A stretch of 60,000 nt of DNA from Owenia fusiformis (taxonomy: Eukaryota; Annelida; Polychaeta; Sabellida; Oweniidae), in NCBI GenBank assembly GCA_903813345.2, contig CAIIXF020000008.1:38442867-38502866 (forward strand), read 5' to 3'. This document shows positions 1 through 11,133 of this stretch, one piece after another (within the stretch, counting starts at the first letter, position 1; every line of letters begins with the position of its first letter). The position numbers and the translations under genes are program-made. The notes below the pieces were generated by a model. It did no database searches. It was not told the origin of the DNA and saw only the letters and a program-made list of their open reading frames with translations.

Positions 1-1858
1 ACATTATATGCACAATATTGAATTTCTATTTGAACCCTACCGAAATAAGTTTGCCTATATTTACCAAATGGTTTATTTTTCTATGACATAATTAATGCAT
101 TTTACCGAAAGCTAATTTGCTATTTACCGAAAGCTAATTTGCTATTAACCGAATGCAATAAAGTAATATTCGATAACTTGCGTTGTTGTTCGATATTTTG
201 TCACGTGACTTCGAGATTTGCAAAATGGCCGCGCAGCTATTCTACATCGTACAAATATATCACTTGACTGAAAGTCTCGTAAATTATCGAAAAATAACGA
301 AATTTATCGAATGTGGCATTCGGTATTTACCGAATATAAATAATTTAAATACCGAATGTACATATAATTAATTGAATTATACGTGCGTTAAGGAAAACAA
401 ATTGATTCGCTGCATCACACAAATGCATGTATACATATCAAATGTGAATGTCAATACAAAGAACAAGTGAAACTATTTAGCGAATATAAATTGTATAGAT
501 TATTACATTTCATAAAATAAAAAAACATTCGACAGAATGGGTAGAGGTTTGGTAAATTGTTTCTTTTATTTGGTATTTATGGAATATTAATGTACCGAAT
601 AAAGAAGCAGTTTAAACACCATACACAGCCACCAGTATAAGTATTATGAAGAAAATCAGTATCAGTAACTAAAGTTTATAATATTTTATTTTTTTGTTTA
701 TCTATTTTCATCAAATATGATTTGTATGCGTTTTGTATCTGTTGATAAATATTAAGTTATAAATGTATGAGAGATGTCGCTAGTGTAGTGTGATTGGTCT
801 GTTACAAGTTTTCAACCGGTTGTTCATTTTATTGGGTCCACAGACTCCACACTTGCAATTTACGCCAAAACCCAAGCACCTACTTCCCCTCGATTTGGAA
901 AATCAAGTCATCATGTACACCATCTCTAAAGTCACTGTTGAACATAGTATAATTGCGATACTGTTTTTCCAGTTGTACACTAGAAACCATAGTGTTTATG
1001 CAGTGCATGCCTTCATCATATCATAGTATCATATATATGCATATGTAAACAGAAAACAAGATATACTTATTGCAGCTGAGTATTTTTGTATTGAGCCATA
1101 GTATGATAAAATGTGACATTTTTTATATGATGCTTACAACACGTATATTACATGGTACATCTTGTATGTGGATAAAATTCGTGATTTCATGTTACATTTT
1201 GTAAATGCATACAAAATATTCTTATGGCGTAATATATAACTTTTGGTTTTGCCTGATTATTTTGAAATTCCCAGAATTTAATCTTGAGTCATAGCTTTCA
1301 TGTTTAAATACTGCAAAAAATGCTCACGGAGTCCGACCTTGCACCCGATAGACATATCAGTTATTTAGCGGAAGTGCATTGGAACTTCAGAAAGTTTCTC
1401 CATCGAGTAATTAGAGCAGTTTTAGCGTCTCATACGTTTTTTTAAACAAGTCATGATTTTCATCTATTACTGAGAAAGCATATTACAATTTTTTAACAAT
1501 GGAATAAAAATCTACAAACTTCACAAAAATTAATACACATACAATACAATACAATACAATACAATACAGTACAATGCAATTGCATTCTAAGTACTAAAAA
1601 TCTATATTTTAATCAATGAAGATTTGATATTGCTTTTTACTGGAATTGATATTAGTTATTGCACACATTTATTGCACAATTCTGAAACCCATGGTGTTGA
1701 AAGTCCTAGAGAAAATTCATAATTGTATTTCATTTTTTCTAGGAATGGCCTAGATGGCACTATATGAAATTAAACGATATATTGTTTTGGCCACTGCGTT
1801 CAATTCGCTTTATTTGCTGAGCGTCCTAGGTAACTATTCATGACATCATACTGGAATG
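1..1858. other. AT-rich intergenic stretch, no gene recognised
   Basis: No exon with a convincing protein match was seen on either strand. The short open frames here have no recognisable motif. A short AATAC pentanucleotide run lies near 1540-1575. The stretch is downstream of the CNRIP1 stop codon, so part of it is probably that gene's 3' UTR. Confidence 0.5.
1540..1575. repeat. AATAC pentanucleotide microsatellite
   Basis: Five to six tandem ACAAT/AATAC pentamers, seen directly. The same pentamer dominates the larger array at 14390-14820. Confidence 0.85.
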
Positions 1859-2023
1859 TTATCGAAACGTTTCCTTGACAACATCAACAAAGGAAGAACC
1901 ATCGGGTAGTTTGCAATCATAGTCTATAAAGTGACATGCATCTCCCCAGTTTACATGCTGCTTTTCCGTTTCCCCATAGAATTTGCATTGTAGATTTACC
2001 TTAAACGTTCCTATATCTTTGAT
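1859..2023 (-). CDS. CNRIP1: CNRIP1 exon 3 with stop
   Basis: The acceptor is ATTTCAG. There are 54 codons and a TAA stop at 1859-1861 (complement). DIGTF, CKFYG, NWGD and IDYDCK follow the order of the vertebrate C-terminal half. Confidence 0.88.
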   Translation of the reverse strand: MKDIGTFKVNLQCKFYGETEKQHVNWGDACHFIDYDCKLPDGSSFVDVVKETFR

Positions 2024-5000
2024 CTGAAATCAAATAAAATATTTGAATTTGGACATGGATGTATTGTTGAAATTATAGTAGCTGATTATTAATTTTCATC
2101 AAAATAGTTAATATTAAGATATACATGTATATGTTTTGGGGCAGAGTATTTATCATTTAATCTAATAAATAGCTTATAAAACTACATAATCAGATACAGT
2201 TAGTTATTCAGCCGTGTATACGTGTACATGTCCGTCATCTACGACTCTTCTCTTTTGGAGATACATGGCGCCCGGCCGATTGAGTGTTTTGTTCAAAATT
2301 GTATTCAATTTTGAACAAAAACTCAATCGGCCGGGCGCCATAGTGAAAATCGGAGCAAATGTGAACAAGGCAAAAATGAACTATTGACTACAATTTTGTT
2401 AACTTGATACAATCTACAAGTAGCAGTCAATAGAACTTTTCCAGCCGTCAACAGTACATTATAACGGCAAAATTAGCACCCAATCGACATCGAGTATTAA
2501 AGATGAATTGCTACCAGTCGACCAATGATGTTCGTTAATTTTATATTTTACTCGTTCAGAGCAAAAAAAGCGCCTATACCTCTGCTATTATTGGAATTTG
2601 TTGCCTGTTGCCTTTCTTTGCCATGTCAAACCCTGCTGTGTTCCATGTCGTAACATATGCCGTTTGGTTTTTCGCTGTGATCTCCTCTATGGTGACATTT
2701 CCCCCAAACACATTCAATGACCTGGAACATACGAGCTAGTTTTAGATCATAGGTTATAGGGATATTTTTCAATAAAGATGGCACTACAGTCAATCTATTT
2801 TACACAATCTTCTCGTTCATAAAATATACAGCTAAACTGGCTATCCACATGCGAATGTCGATGGAGGGGGCCCTATGGCACAGAAAAAATTTGGACCTTT
2901 GTACCTTATCGCAGTGTACCCCCATGATTTATAAAACCATCACTATTACCATCCGTTGCTAATCCGTACTTTGGGAATTATAGGATATGTAGGCATAGGC
3001 ACCTAACGACTGCGTAAATTGTCAATAGTAGGGTTGCGCTAACATCAATCAGAATTAACGAGCAATGAGTATTAGCTGTTGTAAGCAAAGCCCTGGGACG
3101 TCATAATGACATTCTAGCACAGATTAGCGCATGGTTACAAGAAAACATATATAGAACGAGCAATAACAAGTATTAGCTGTTGTAAGCAGTGCCCTGGGAC
3201 GTCATAATGACATTCTAGCTCAGATTAGCGCATGGTTACAAGAAAACATATATAGAACGAGCAATAAGTATTAGCTGTTGTAAGCAGTGCCCTGGGACGT
3301 CATAATGACATTCTAGCACAGTATAGCGCACGGTTACAAGAAAACATATATAGAACGAGCAATAAGTATTAGCTGTTGTAAGCAGTACCCCGGGACGTTA
3401 TAATGACATTCTAGCACAGATTAGCACACGGTTACAAGAAAACATATATAGAACGAGCAATAAGTATTAGCTGTTGTAAGCAGTGCCCTGGGACGTTATA
3501 ATGACATTCTAGCACAGATTAGCACACGATTACAAGAAAACATATATTAGAGAACGAGCAATAAGTATTAGCTGTTGAAAGCAGTGCCCTGGGACGTCAT
3601 AATGACATTCTAGCACAGTATAGCGCATGGTTACATGACAAAAAAGGGCGCGGTTAAAAAGGTGAAAATGAAAGTAGATATTATCAAAGCGTTCAAGAAC
3701 CTCTTTCTCAAAAAACCGTAACACAGCATTTATGAAAAAAAACTACAGAGTATTAGAAAAAATGTATTGTCAAGGACGTACTTGATATAATTGCTGTTGT
3801 TGATGTCTACATTTTTTTATTTTTGATCGGCAAACTGCATTAAAAAGTTACATTAATGAGTTAAATGCGAAACAACAAAATGCTATTGATAAATACTTCG
3901 TTGGAATACGATTTTATTCAATATGGCAAAAATCATACTAATGAGTTGAAAGGAAAAACAATGTCCAAAAACCCAAAACTTTGATTTGAAAAGAAAAACT
4001 GACTGTCACCACCTCAACCTCACTAGTTGTAATCTAAATTTTTGAGCAGAAATTACCAATGTAACTTGTGTGTCGTGGCTTGCTTTATTGATTGATGACA
4101 AGATGCGAATTGAAAATGGTGTAAGGTAGGACTTAAGTAAGACCGTATGACTATAGGTTGATACAACGAATAGATATATGAATGAATGAATAAATATATA
4201 TATAAAAAGGAAAATGTACAAAATACAATCATAGTAGTCAAACAATGAACATAGTCACCGAAATCATTTTGTGCACATCGATATTCCGCTCTCTTTACAT
4301 TTAATTTGATAGACCCCTTTTCGCATTGAGAAACAAGCAATAATTGATCGCTTATCAAATTCTACGACACTAAACACTCATCTTGGAGATGAATCTAAAG
4401 AATCTAAATGGGAGACACAATTTCAATATGTTTATTCTGCAGTTCTGTATTGCATTGTAAACGTCCGATACGAAATTATCAGTCGGATGCGTTTTGCCTC
4501 ACTCTCCGGTTTATTGTGTATCGGTATTAATTTGTTTAAAAAAATACGTCTCAAATGATCAAAAGATTCGCCCTTAGTATGTTTTCTGGAAGTAGTGTTT
4601 TCTGAGATTTTCCAATGATAAACGGATAGTGATTATGTCTTCCCCTTACGGTTTATATCAATATGTAACTGGTATCTCTCCTTTCGTGATATTCAATAAC
4701 TTCAAGCTGGTTTACTTTATTACTATAATTCTTGCTTAATCAACTTTTTCAATGTAATTTTTCATTTTTTGGAACTTGACAATGTCATTTTTCTCAAGGG
4801 CCATTATTCTTAGACAAGCTGATCAATATACGTATAAGCCTTGCAAGATTCTAAGACGTGGATTCAGCCTAACACTGGGGCATCGATTTTTTATTTTACC
4901 CTTGAAGATATCCACTAGTCGTGGAAATGGGGGATGTTTATTAATACATTTATGATAAACTATGAAATAGTCGAAGCTGAAGAACCCAGACTTTCTGTTC

Positions 5001-6274
5001 TCAGGTACTTTGGAGGTCTTTATATTTCATGTTGAATTAAAGACTACAAATCGTAATTCCTAGTCTTATGACCACCAATGTGACCAAAGCATCAAAAATC
5101 CCAACGAGTAGCAAGACTCGCGTAGAATAGTAAATGAAGGGGGTGGGGTCCAGAGGCTGGATGCAAATTAAATTTACTTCGTTTCGTCTGAACTTTGCTG
5201 TATGAGTAACCGGGATAAGTATGTATGCCGCTGTAGGTGTTCCTCTTGTTGCATGCATACGGTGGCTGATTTAAATGATAAAATATACATGACTACATGT
5301 ATGCTACATATGTTGTATATGTATGGGTTTCTGGGTCTGTCTTCCAGGATTACTTGCGTAAACTACGACCGCACATTTACGGGATATACTCTAAAGGTAT
5401 TGCTCACCTTTACCGGTGGTTAACAAAATACAATAGAGAGGTTAAGTTGCACATAGGGAGAACTTGAACGTAAACCTAATATGCAATTTTATGACTTCCG
5501 AAAATCGTTTTCTACCTTTTACTCATCCTTGGCCCAAGAGTAATTCATTGCATCACATGATCTGCTATGAAAGCAGTGAAGGACCGATCTTGAAGAATGC
5601 CTTTTACTTCTCCTGACAGAAATCAAAACTGTATTTAACAACGTTCTGGACATCCCCCTAGGGTACTATACTAGTACCCTATATCTAGTAACTGACGTTT
5701 ACACCGATAAACAACAATATTATGACCCCAGTGATAACTTTCCTTCTCTCAGTTGGTTTTTTCCATAATATTTTTTTCATGTACACGTTCACGTTCAAGT
5801 TCTCTTACGTGTGGCTTAACCTCCATAGTTGCTGTTTACGCATTTGCGTACGCATCTACTGCAATGTTATGTTAGAGGCATAAACAGTAAAGAACACTGG
5901 AGAACAGTAACAAAAGGCTACTAGCACAGGAACTTGAATCAACTGGCATTAACCAACCTGGAAGACAGACCATGCATTATCACTAAAATTATTTTACTAT
6001 AATGAATATGCCTATTATTCTCCCAGGTTCTGCCACCCGATAGATATCAGAAGTTGATACAGGTTTCTGTTGCTACTAGGTGAATCGAATAAATAAGACG
6101 TTATACTTACAAAATCTCTTTGTGTGGCTTAACAGATATTTCCATGATATAATTTGCGTTAACATTGAGCTTAAGTGTCCTCGCCTGGTTAAATCGTCCT
6201 CCATCAACTTTAAAATGTATCGGGTCCCCCTGTTCGGTTTTAAGTCCGACCAGGACTTTAAAAACTTGAGGCAT
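1859..6274 (-). CDS. CNRIP1: CB1 cannabinoid receptor-interacting protein 1 homologue, three exons
   Basis: Joining exon 1 (6111-6274), exon 2 (2580-2721) and exon 3 (1859-2023) gives a 156-residue protein, against about 164 in human CNRIP1. All borders are GT-AG and the phases agree (two bases left at exon 1, one taken by exon 2, phase 0 into exon 3). Family hallmarks visible: FKVDGGRFNQ near residue 21, LNVFGG early in exon 2, DIGTF and QCKFYG early in exon 3, then a WG and a YDCK motif before the C-terminus, which ends ETFR where the human protein ends ESFL. CNRIP1 is a small cytosolic beta-sandwich protein that binds the C-terminal tail of the CB1 receptor in vertebrates. Since invertebrates generally lack a true CB1, its partner here is unknown. 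Recognition is from remembered family sequence, so an alignment would settle it. Intron 1 carries a 98-bp tandem array. Confidence 0.88.
2264..2371. repeat. Palindromic MITE-like element, copy 1
   Basis: Arms at 2266-2301 and 2306-2340 are near-perfect inverted repeats rich in GGCGCCCGGCCGATTGAGT around a loop of about four bases. The outer right flank (ATCGGAGCAAAT) is shared with a second copy at 37279-37416. It sits in CNRIP1 intron 2. No coding capacity. Confidence 0.75.
2580..2721 (-). CDS. CNRIP1: CNRIP1 exon 2
   Basis: The acceptor is TTCCAG and the donor GTATAG. It contributes one base to a split Leu codon and 47 codons. It carries NVFGGNVTIEE and a TWNTAGF segment that parallels TYDTEGV in the vertebrate protein. 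Confidence 0.87.
3050..3640. repeat. 98-101 bp tandem array, about six copies
   Basis: The phrase GAACGAGCAATAAGTATTAG recurs at 3154, 3255, 3353, 3451 and 3552, with an earlier diverged copy near 3057. Each unit includes CCCTGGGACGT and ACATATATAGAACG. It lies inside CNRIP1 intron 1 and does not touch a splice site. Confidence 0.88.
6111..6274 (-). CDS. CNRIP1: CNRIP1 exon 1
   Basis: ATG at 6272-6274 (complement), 54 codons plus two bases, ending at a consensus donor GTAAGT. Begins MPQVFKVLVG and holds FKVDGGRF, matching the KVDGQRF region of the vertebrate protein. No stop or frame break. Confidence 0.87.
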
Positions 6275-6569
6275 AATCTAGAGCTGCTGATATTAATACC
6301 CAAGAGAGGCTAATTGAGTTACCGTTTGTTTGAGAGTGATCGATATTCGATACCTAGGTCAGTAGCCTCGACACACACCCCCTGTATACTGTATAGTAAT
6401 AACATCGAGTCGTTCCTTCCTCATGTATGCATGTAAACGGTGCCTTGACAGGAGATAAGGTTTATACTCAATGGTGTATTTTATCGTATTTAGTACTATT
6501 CACACGCTCATAAATGTAAACAGCCACGATCATCTTAATCACACAGTCAAGTGCAGAGTCCCATATAAC

Positions 6570-6905
6570 ACACAACGCTCTATTACTATTTACTATATTC
6601 TTTTTTATTTTATTCTATAATATCTACTTTACACTCCTATCCCCAATTTTAACTATTTTGCTGTACACAACAAAGCACTGCATACTCCAAATTACTATTA
6701 ATTACTATAGACTCCCAATTACTATTTTACTATACATCCTCAATTACTATTGAGTATACAGTCACAATTACTATTGACTATACTCTCCCAATTACTATTG
6801 ACTATACACTCCCATTACTATTTAGTATTCACTCCAAATTACTATTGACCACCCAATTACTATAGACTATACAACGCCCCAATTACTTTTGACTATACAT
6901 TCCCA
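6570..6905. repeat. Degenerate ATTACTATTGACTATAC tandem repeat
   Basis: Imperfect units of about 24-28 bases built on CAATTACTATTGACTATACA recur for roughly 300 bases upstream of the CNRIP1 start codon. No conserved promoter motif could be singled out in it. Confidence 0.7.
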
Positions 6906-7271
6906 ATTTATATCTACAATGCATTACTATAGACATATGTTTTGACAAATAGTTCGAGATGAGTATATGATCATTATTAGCTATAAAAAAGTGTAGGGAA
7001 CAATGTATAGATGTCTCGTCAAATTGTCAAACTATGACAGGTAGCCAGGACTCGCAGATTGCAGTCTACTTATTTTAAAGTATGTTATACTTCACCCTGT
7101 CCCATTGTGTATGGGACATTTTTAATAAGCTGAGGTTTTAGATATTTTCATGGACTTATCTTGGGCGAACTTTGAAACAATTTATGGGTTTACTCATTTA
7201 ATTCAAGACCCGTTTCTTTGTCATTTATTGCTGGAGACTTGTTCATAGTGTGGTCACAAATTATCTATATA

Positions 7272-8012
7272 CAGGGTGTTAAAAAAACGCAACCCAAAGA
7301 AATCACTATATCTTGGAAAATACTGATGCAATTATGTTCATTTTTTCAGGAAAGAAAGAAGAGACTGTGTATGTATAGCTCGTGTAGTTGGTTAGTCACA
7401 AAACGTGATGCCTTAGACACCTGCTCAAAAGACATTAGAATTGGTAAGATACAAAAAACGCAGTCAGCGGTGACTGCCACAGCAATAAAACAGAATAACT
7501 TTCTAATCATTTTTAGCACTTCAAATTTGGCACAAAGCATCATCATTCACTGTATGGTAAATCTGTAGAGTGAAATCAAAATCACTCCAGGGACTTTACA
7601 GTTATGGTCGAAATGCGTTCAAAACGCAGTCAAACGCCCTGGTTCAGGCATACTTAAGAAGGCATTTTGACCATGACTCTAAAGTCCCTGAAGTGATTTT
7701 GATGAAACTCCACAAATTCACCACACATTGAATGAGGATAATTTGTGCCAAATCTGAAGTGCCAAATCACTATGGTTAGAAAGTTATTCAGTTTTATTGC
7801 TGTGGCAGTCACCTTTGACTGCGTTTTTTGTATCTTCCTAATACTAATGTATTTTGAGCAGGTGTCCAAGGCTTCATGTTTTACAAGTAAATAACTACAG
7901 GACCTCTACATGCACAGTCTCTTCTTTCTTTCCTGAAAAAATGAGTGCAATTGGATAAGTATTTTCCAAGATATAGCGATTTCTTTGGGTTGCGTTTTTT
8001 TTGAACACCCTG
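7272..8012. mobile_element. Non-autonomous TA-inserting fold-back element (Tc1/mariner-like)
   Basis: Starts CAGGGTGTT and ends AACACCCTG, with a TA dinucleotide directly outside each end (7270-7271 and 8013-8014). The two halves are inverted copies over almost the whole 741 bp: AACGCAACCCAAAGAAATC, the AGAAAGAAGAGACTGTG block and GACTGCCACAGCAATAAAAC all return as reverse complements in the right half. Family knowledge: TA duplication and CAGGG termini fit Tc1/mariner-type elements. No transposase-like frame is present, so it depends on one elsewhere. Confidence 0.8.
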
Positions 8013-11000
8013 TATCTCATCAACATAAAAATAACTTAATATTGTAGAGAAGGGCGTTGTGTGTGAGATATTGGACAGAACACAAGCGCGATGACTGTAC
8101 TTCACATAGTTTTAAAAATCAAAAGATCGTTCATTGAAAATAAGGACGCGCAAGAAATTGTTTGGTGAATGAATTCAGTGATTTGACCATTTAATTTTTT
8201 TTATTTTGAAACGTTGTCGTCCACGATCTTTAAGGGGAGCAGTCGCTCGGTGTCATTGTTTGATTATAAATTATCAAGATATAGTCAGGGATTTTTGTAG
8301 TTTTGCATATCGAACTTTGTTATTAAGGAAAAAAGCTTTAATAATGCCAAGCTTTAATATGCTATCAAATTGAATTTCCCAGTTACGAAACTTATGGAGG
8401 GGAGTGTGTAGATCAGAAAAGCATGAGTTATTCCCAAAAATATTCCCGGTACATTATTTATCAATGATGAATAACATTCCTCTTTTAATTACCCATGCCT
8501 AGAGTGTATCTGTACAGTCATGTTTATTTCACGCATTTTCCCCCAAAACGTGATCGTGAACTGCCTAATTTTGGTCAGTTATTTGCCGCTAATTTTGAAT
8601 GCTGGTTTACTCTTACAAAATGTTGCTGATTTGTCCTTTTGCACTCGATTCTTATCACTTTGGAACATGACCTTCCCCTTCATAGAATATTCTTCACGAG
8701 CAAGTGTCATTTTAATTAATTTTGGCCCCTGGTATATAAATTAATATCTGATATTTTGGAAATTAGTCAACTTGCCTAAAGTAGTTCTTTATTCGAAATA
8801 AATATTACAGTAAATAAGGATATTTCCTTCAAGTTATACTTGTGACCAAGCTATGGGACCATATCAAATCCATATTGGGACAAATTTATGGCATTGAAAT
8901 AAAATCGAAATTTCACAACAAGCCATTCAACAAGTACATCATGACATTTTACCTATAGTAATTGTGTGAAGCCGTTTTCAACATTATTTAGCAAACAAAA
9001 CAAGTCAAAACCAGTCCGTAACGTAAACATAAAACGTTGATGTTGGTACGACCCATTTGAATGAGCATTTTTCATAATATAAACAGATGCATTAGAATTT
9101 ATTAGCAGATATAAGCAAAAGAATGAAAACTGAAATGTGATACAATTTGGAGGATATAGAATCAGTTATCAAAGTAAACACATTGCATGTATGTTCTATG
9201 TATGTACCAGTATTTATAAACAATCGGATAATCTCGAAGAAGCACAATCGAGAAGTCAACAAAAGTAGGTAACTATGCTATCATTTAACCTTTTCTAAAA
9301 TAGAATTATAATTTACATGGATATCATGGAAAAGTAATTGTTGTTTACAGACTCATGTAAATGGACTGGTGCATGTAGAATGTAGTAAATATAAATTGTT
9401 TTGTTATAAAAAGACTTTTGTATCCATACTGGACGAAAAGACATGTATAAAGCAGCATTGTTTGATAGGGGGGGGGGGGCACATTTGAGTTTAAGGGAAG
9501 TGATGATATCCATTTCTTCATTTTTACATCTTGAATTGTAATAAACTCTAATTTAGTCGAGTGCAATTACTCAGATGCGAGAAGGTAGTAACCAGTTTTG
9601 CCACCAGGTGGCTAATTCGGGGGAAATAACATAACATGGCAGGGTATTACAAAGTTCCCTTAAACTTGAATAATCATCAGTTTTAGTGGCTCACTTTTCA
9701 TATTACTCTTATGTAACTGATAGTTACAGAAATTAAAATATGTCCAGTAAAAGAAAATATTATCCGCCCAATACAAGAAAAGATATTTCACTTTTTGTGA
9801 TTTTGTAACATGGGTTCTATGGGGAATCTCCTCGAACTAGAAGTCACATTTTCAAAGAAAATTAAATTTTCAAAGTTGATTAACTCTTTCTCCGCGTTTG
9901 TAGATGTATTTTTACATGTAGATTCCAAATATGACATAACTTTGACTGCATTTGAATATTTAATGACGTAAATCAAGATTAGTTCTACTCGCATGTAGTC
10001 TATTGTAATAAACTCTAATTCAATATTGAGGCAATTGTCTCACATGCCTCTATATGCCTCTATATGCCTCTATATGCACATGCCTCTACAATCAAACCTC
10101 ATTTATTAGAATTCCATATTGGCAATGTAGTAAAACTGGGTCAATAATAAAAAACGTGTAAACAACCCCCTTGAAGTTCAAATGATAAAAGTACGTTTAA
10201 CTGAGTATGTCGACAACTTTGTCAATAGGCATTCAACAATGAATAGAATCTGTGCAGAAGAATCAGAGGTGATGCCAGAGAAACGTCCCTAATTTGGAAT
10301 TAAAGACTTTCTCCGTTCCAGAAGCTTTGCTTTCTAACATATATTGGTCAATACCATTCTGATACACATCGCATATTTTTGTTTCACTATCAATATGCTC
10401 AATTTCATGAGGATTTAGAATGAAAGATATGCCATGGTTTATTATGATGGCTTAATACATTGTCTGGGCAATTCATAGAAAAACAGACACTCTCAATTAC
10501 AACGTTATTAAATATAAATTGATCATTTTATCAATTAGTAAAACCTTCTTGCAATCATTATATTTATTTCGAATTTACCGGGAATGAAATGTCAACTTTG
10601 TTAAATTCCCTAATTAATTGCACGAATATGTGTATCAATAATAGACGATTAAGGTAAACGTCACATATGTATAATGCAGAGATTTGACAGAAACACTGGA
10701 AAATCAAATAATTAATTCATTTTTGAGAAATAAATGGAAAAACCTCATGGCACGAATGAAATGTTATTTACAGGTTAATTGGAATTCCTATAGAGTCGTG
10801 TTTCGTTGTGATTATGTAAGTTAAATGTATATACATATATAAAGGAGAATGGAACAATTAGAATGCACAGATCAATTGTCTGTTACGATGCTAGAGACAA
10901 ATTTGGGTTTCAAGATAAAATTTGAGCCAGACTTAATAAAATATATTACGAAATAACAAAAAAGGATTAGATTCTTCAAAATATTTGATTTTATGGGTGA

Positions 11001-11045
11001 AGAGTAACAGACGAAAAGTAAATAAACATAACAAACAAAACAAAG
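8013..11045. other. Intergenic stretch, no gene recognised
   Basis: AT-rich sequence with scattered short frames lacking motifs. A run of about 12 G lies near 9468-9479 and a short ATGCCTCTAT triplet repeat near 10043-10080. I saw no exon of a known family. It probably holds the promoter of the DC-STAMP gene, but no specific element can be named. Confidence 0.45.
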
Positions 11046-11133
11046 ATGTTTCGTTTGACTTGTGGATGCTTTGAAAGGACATGTTCGTGTGTTCTAGAAT
11101 CGGGAACAAATATGCATCATCCTCATTTACAAG
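11046..11133 (+). CDS. Candidate exon 1 of the DC-STAMP-domain gene
   Basis: ATG followed by 28 codons and one base, ending CAAG then GTAAGA, a strong donor. The encoded start, MFRLTCGCFERTCSCVLESG, is cysteine-rich. Its phase fits the acceptor at 15450/15451 exactly. No other exon was found in the 4.3-kb intron. It would be refuted by transcripts that start elsewhere. Confidence 0.55.
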
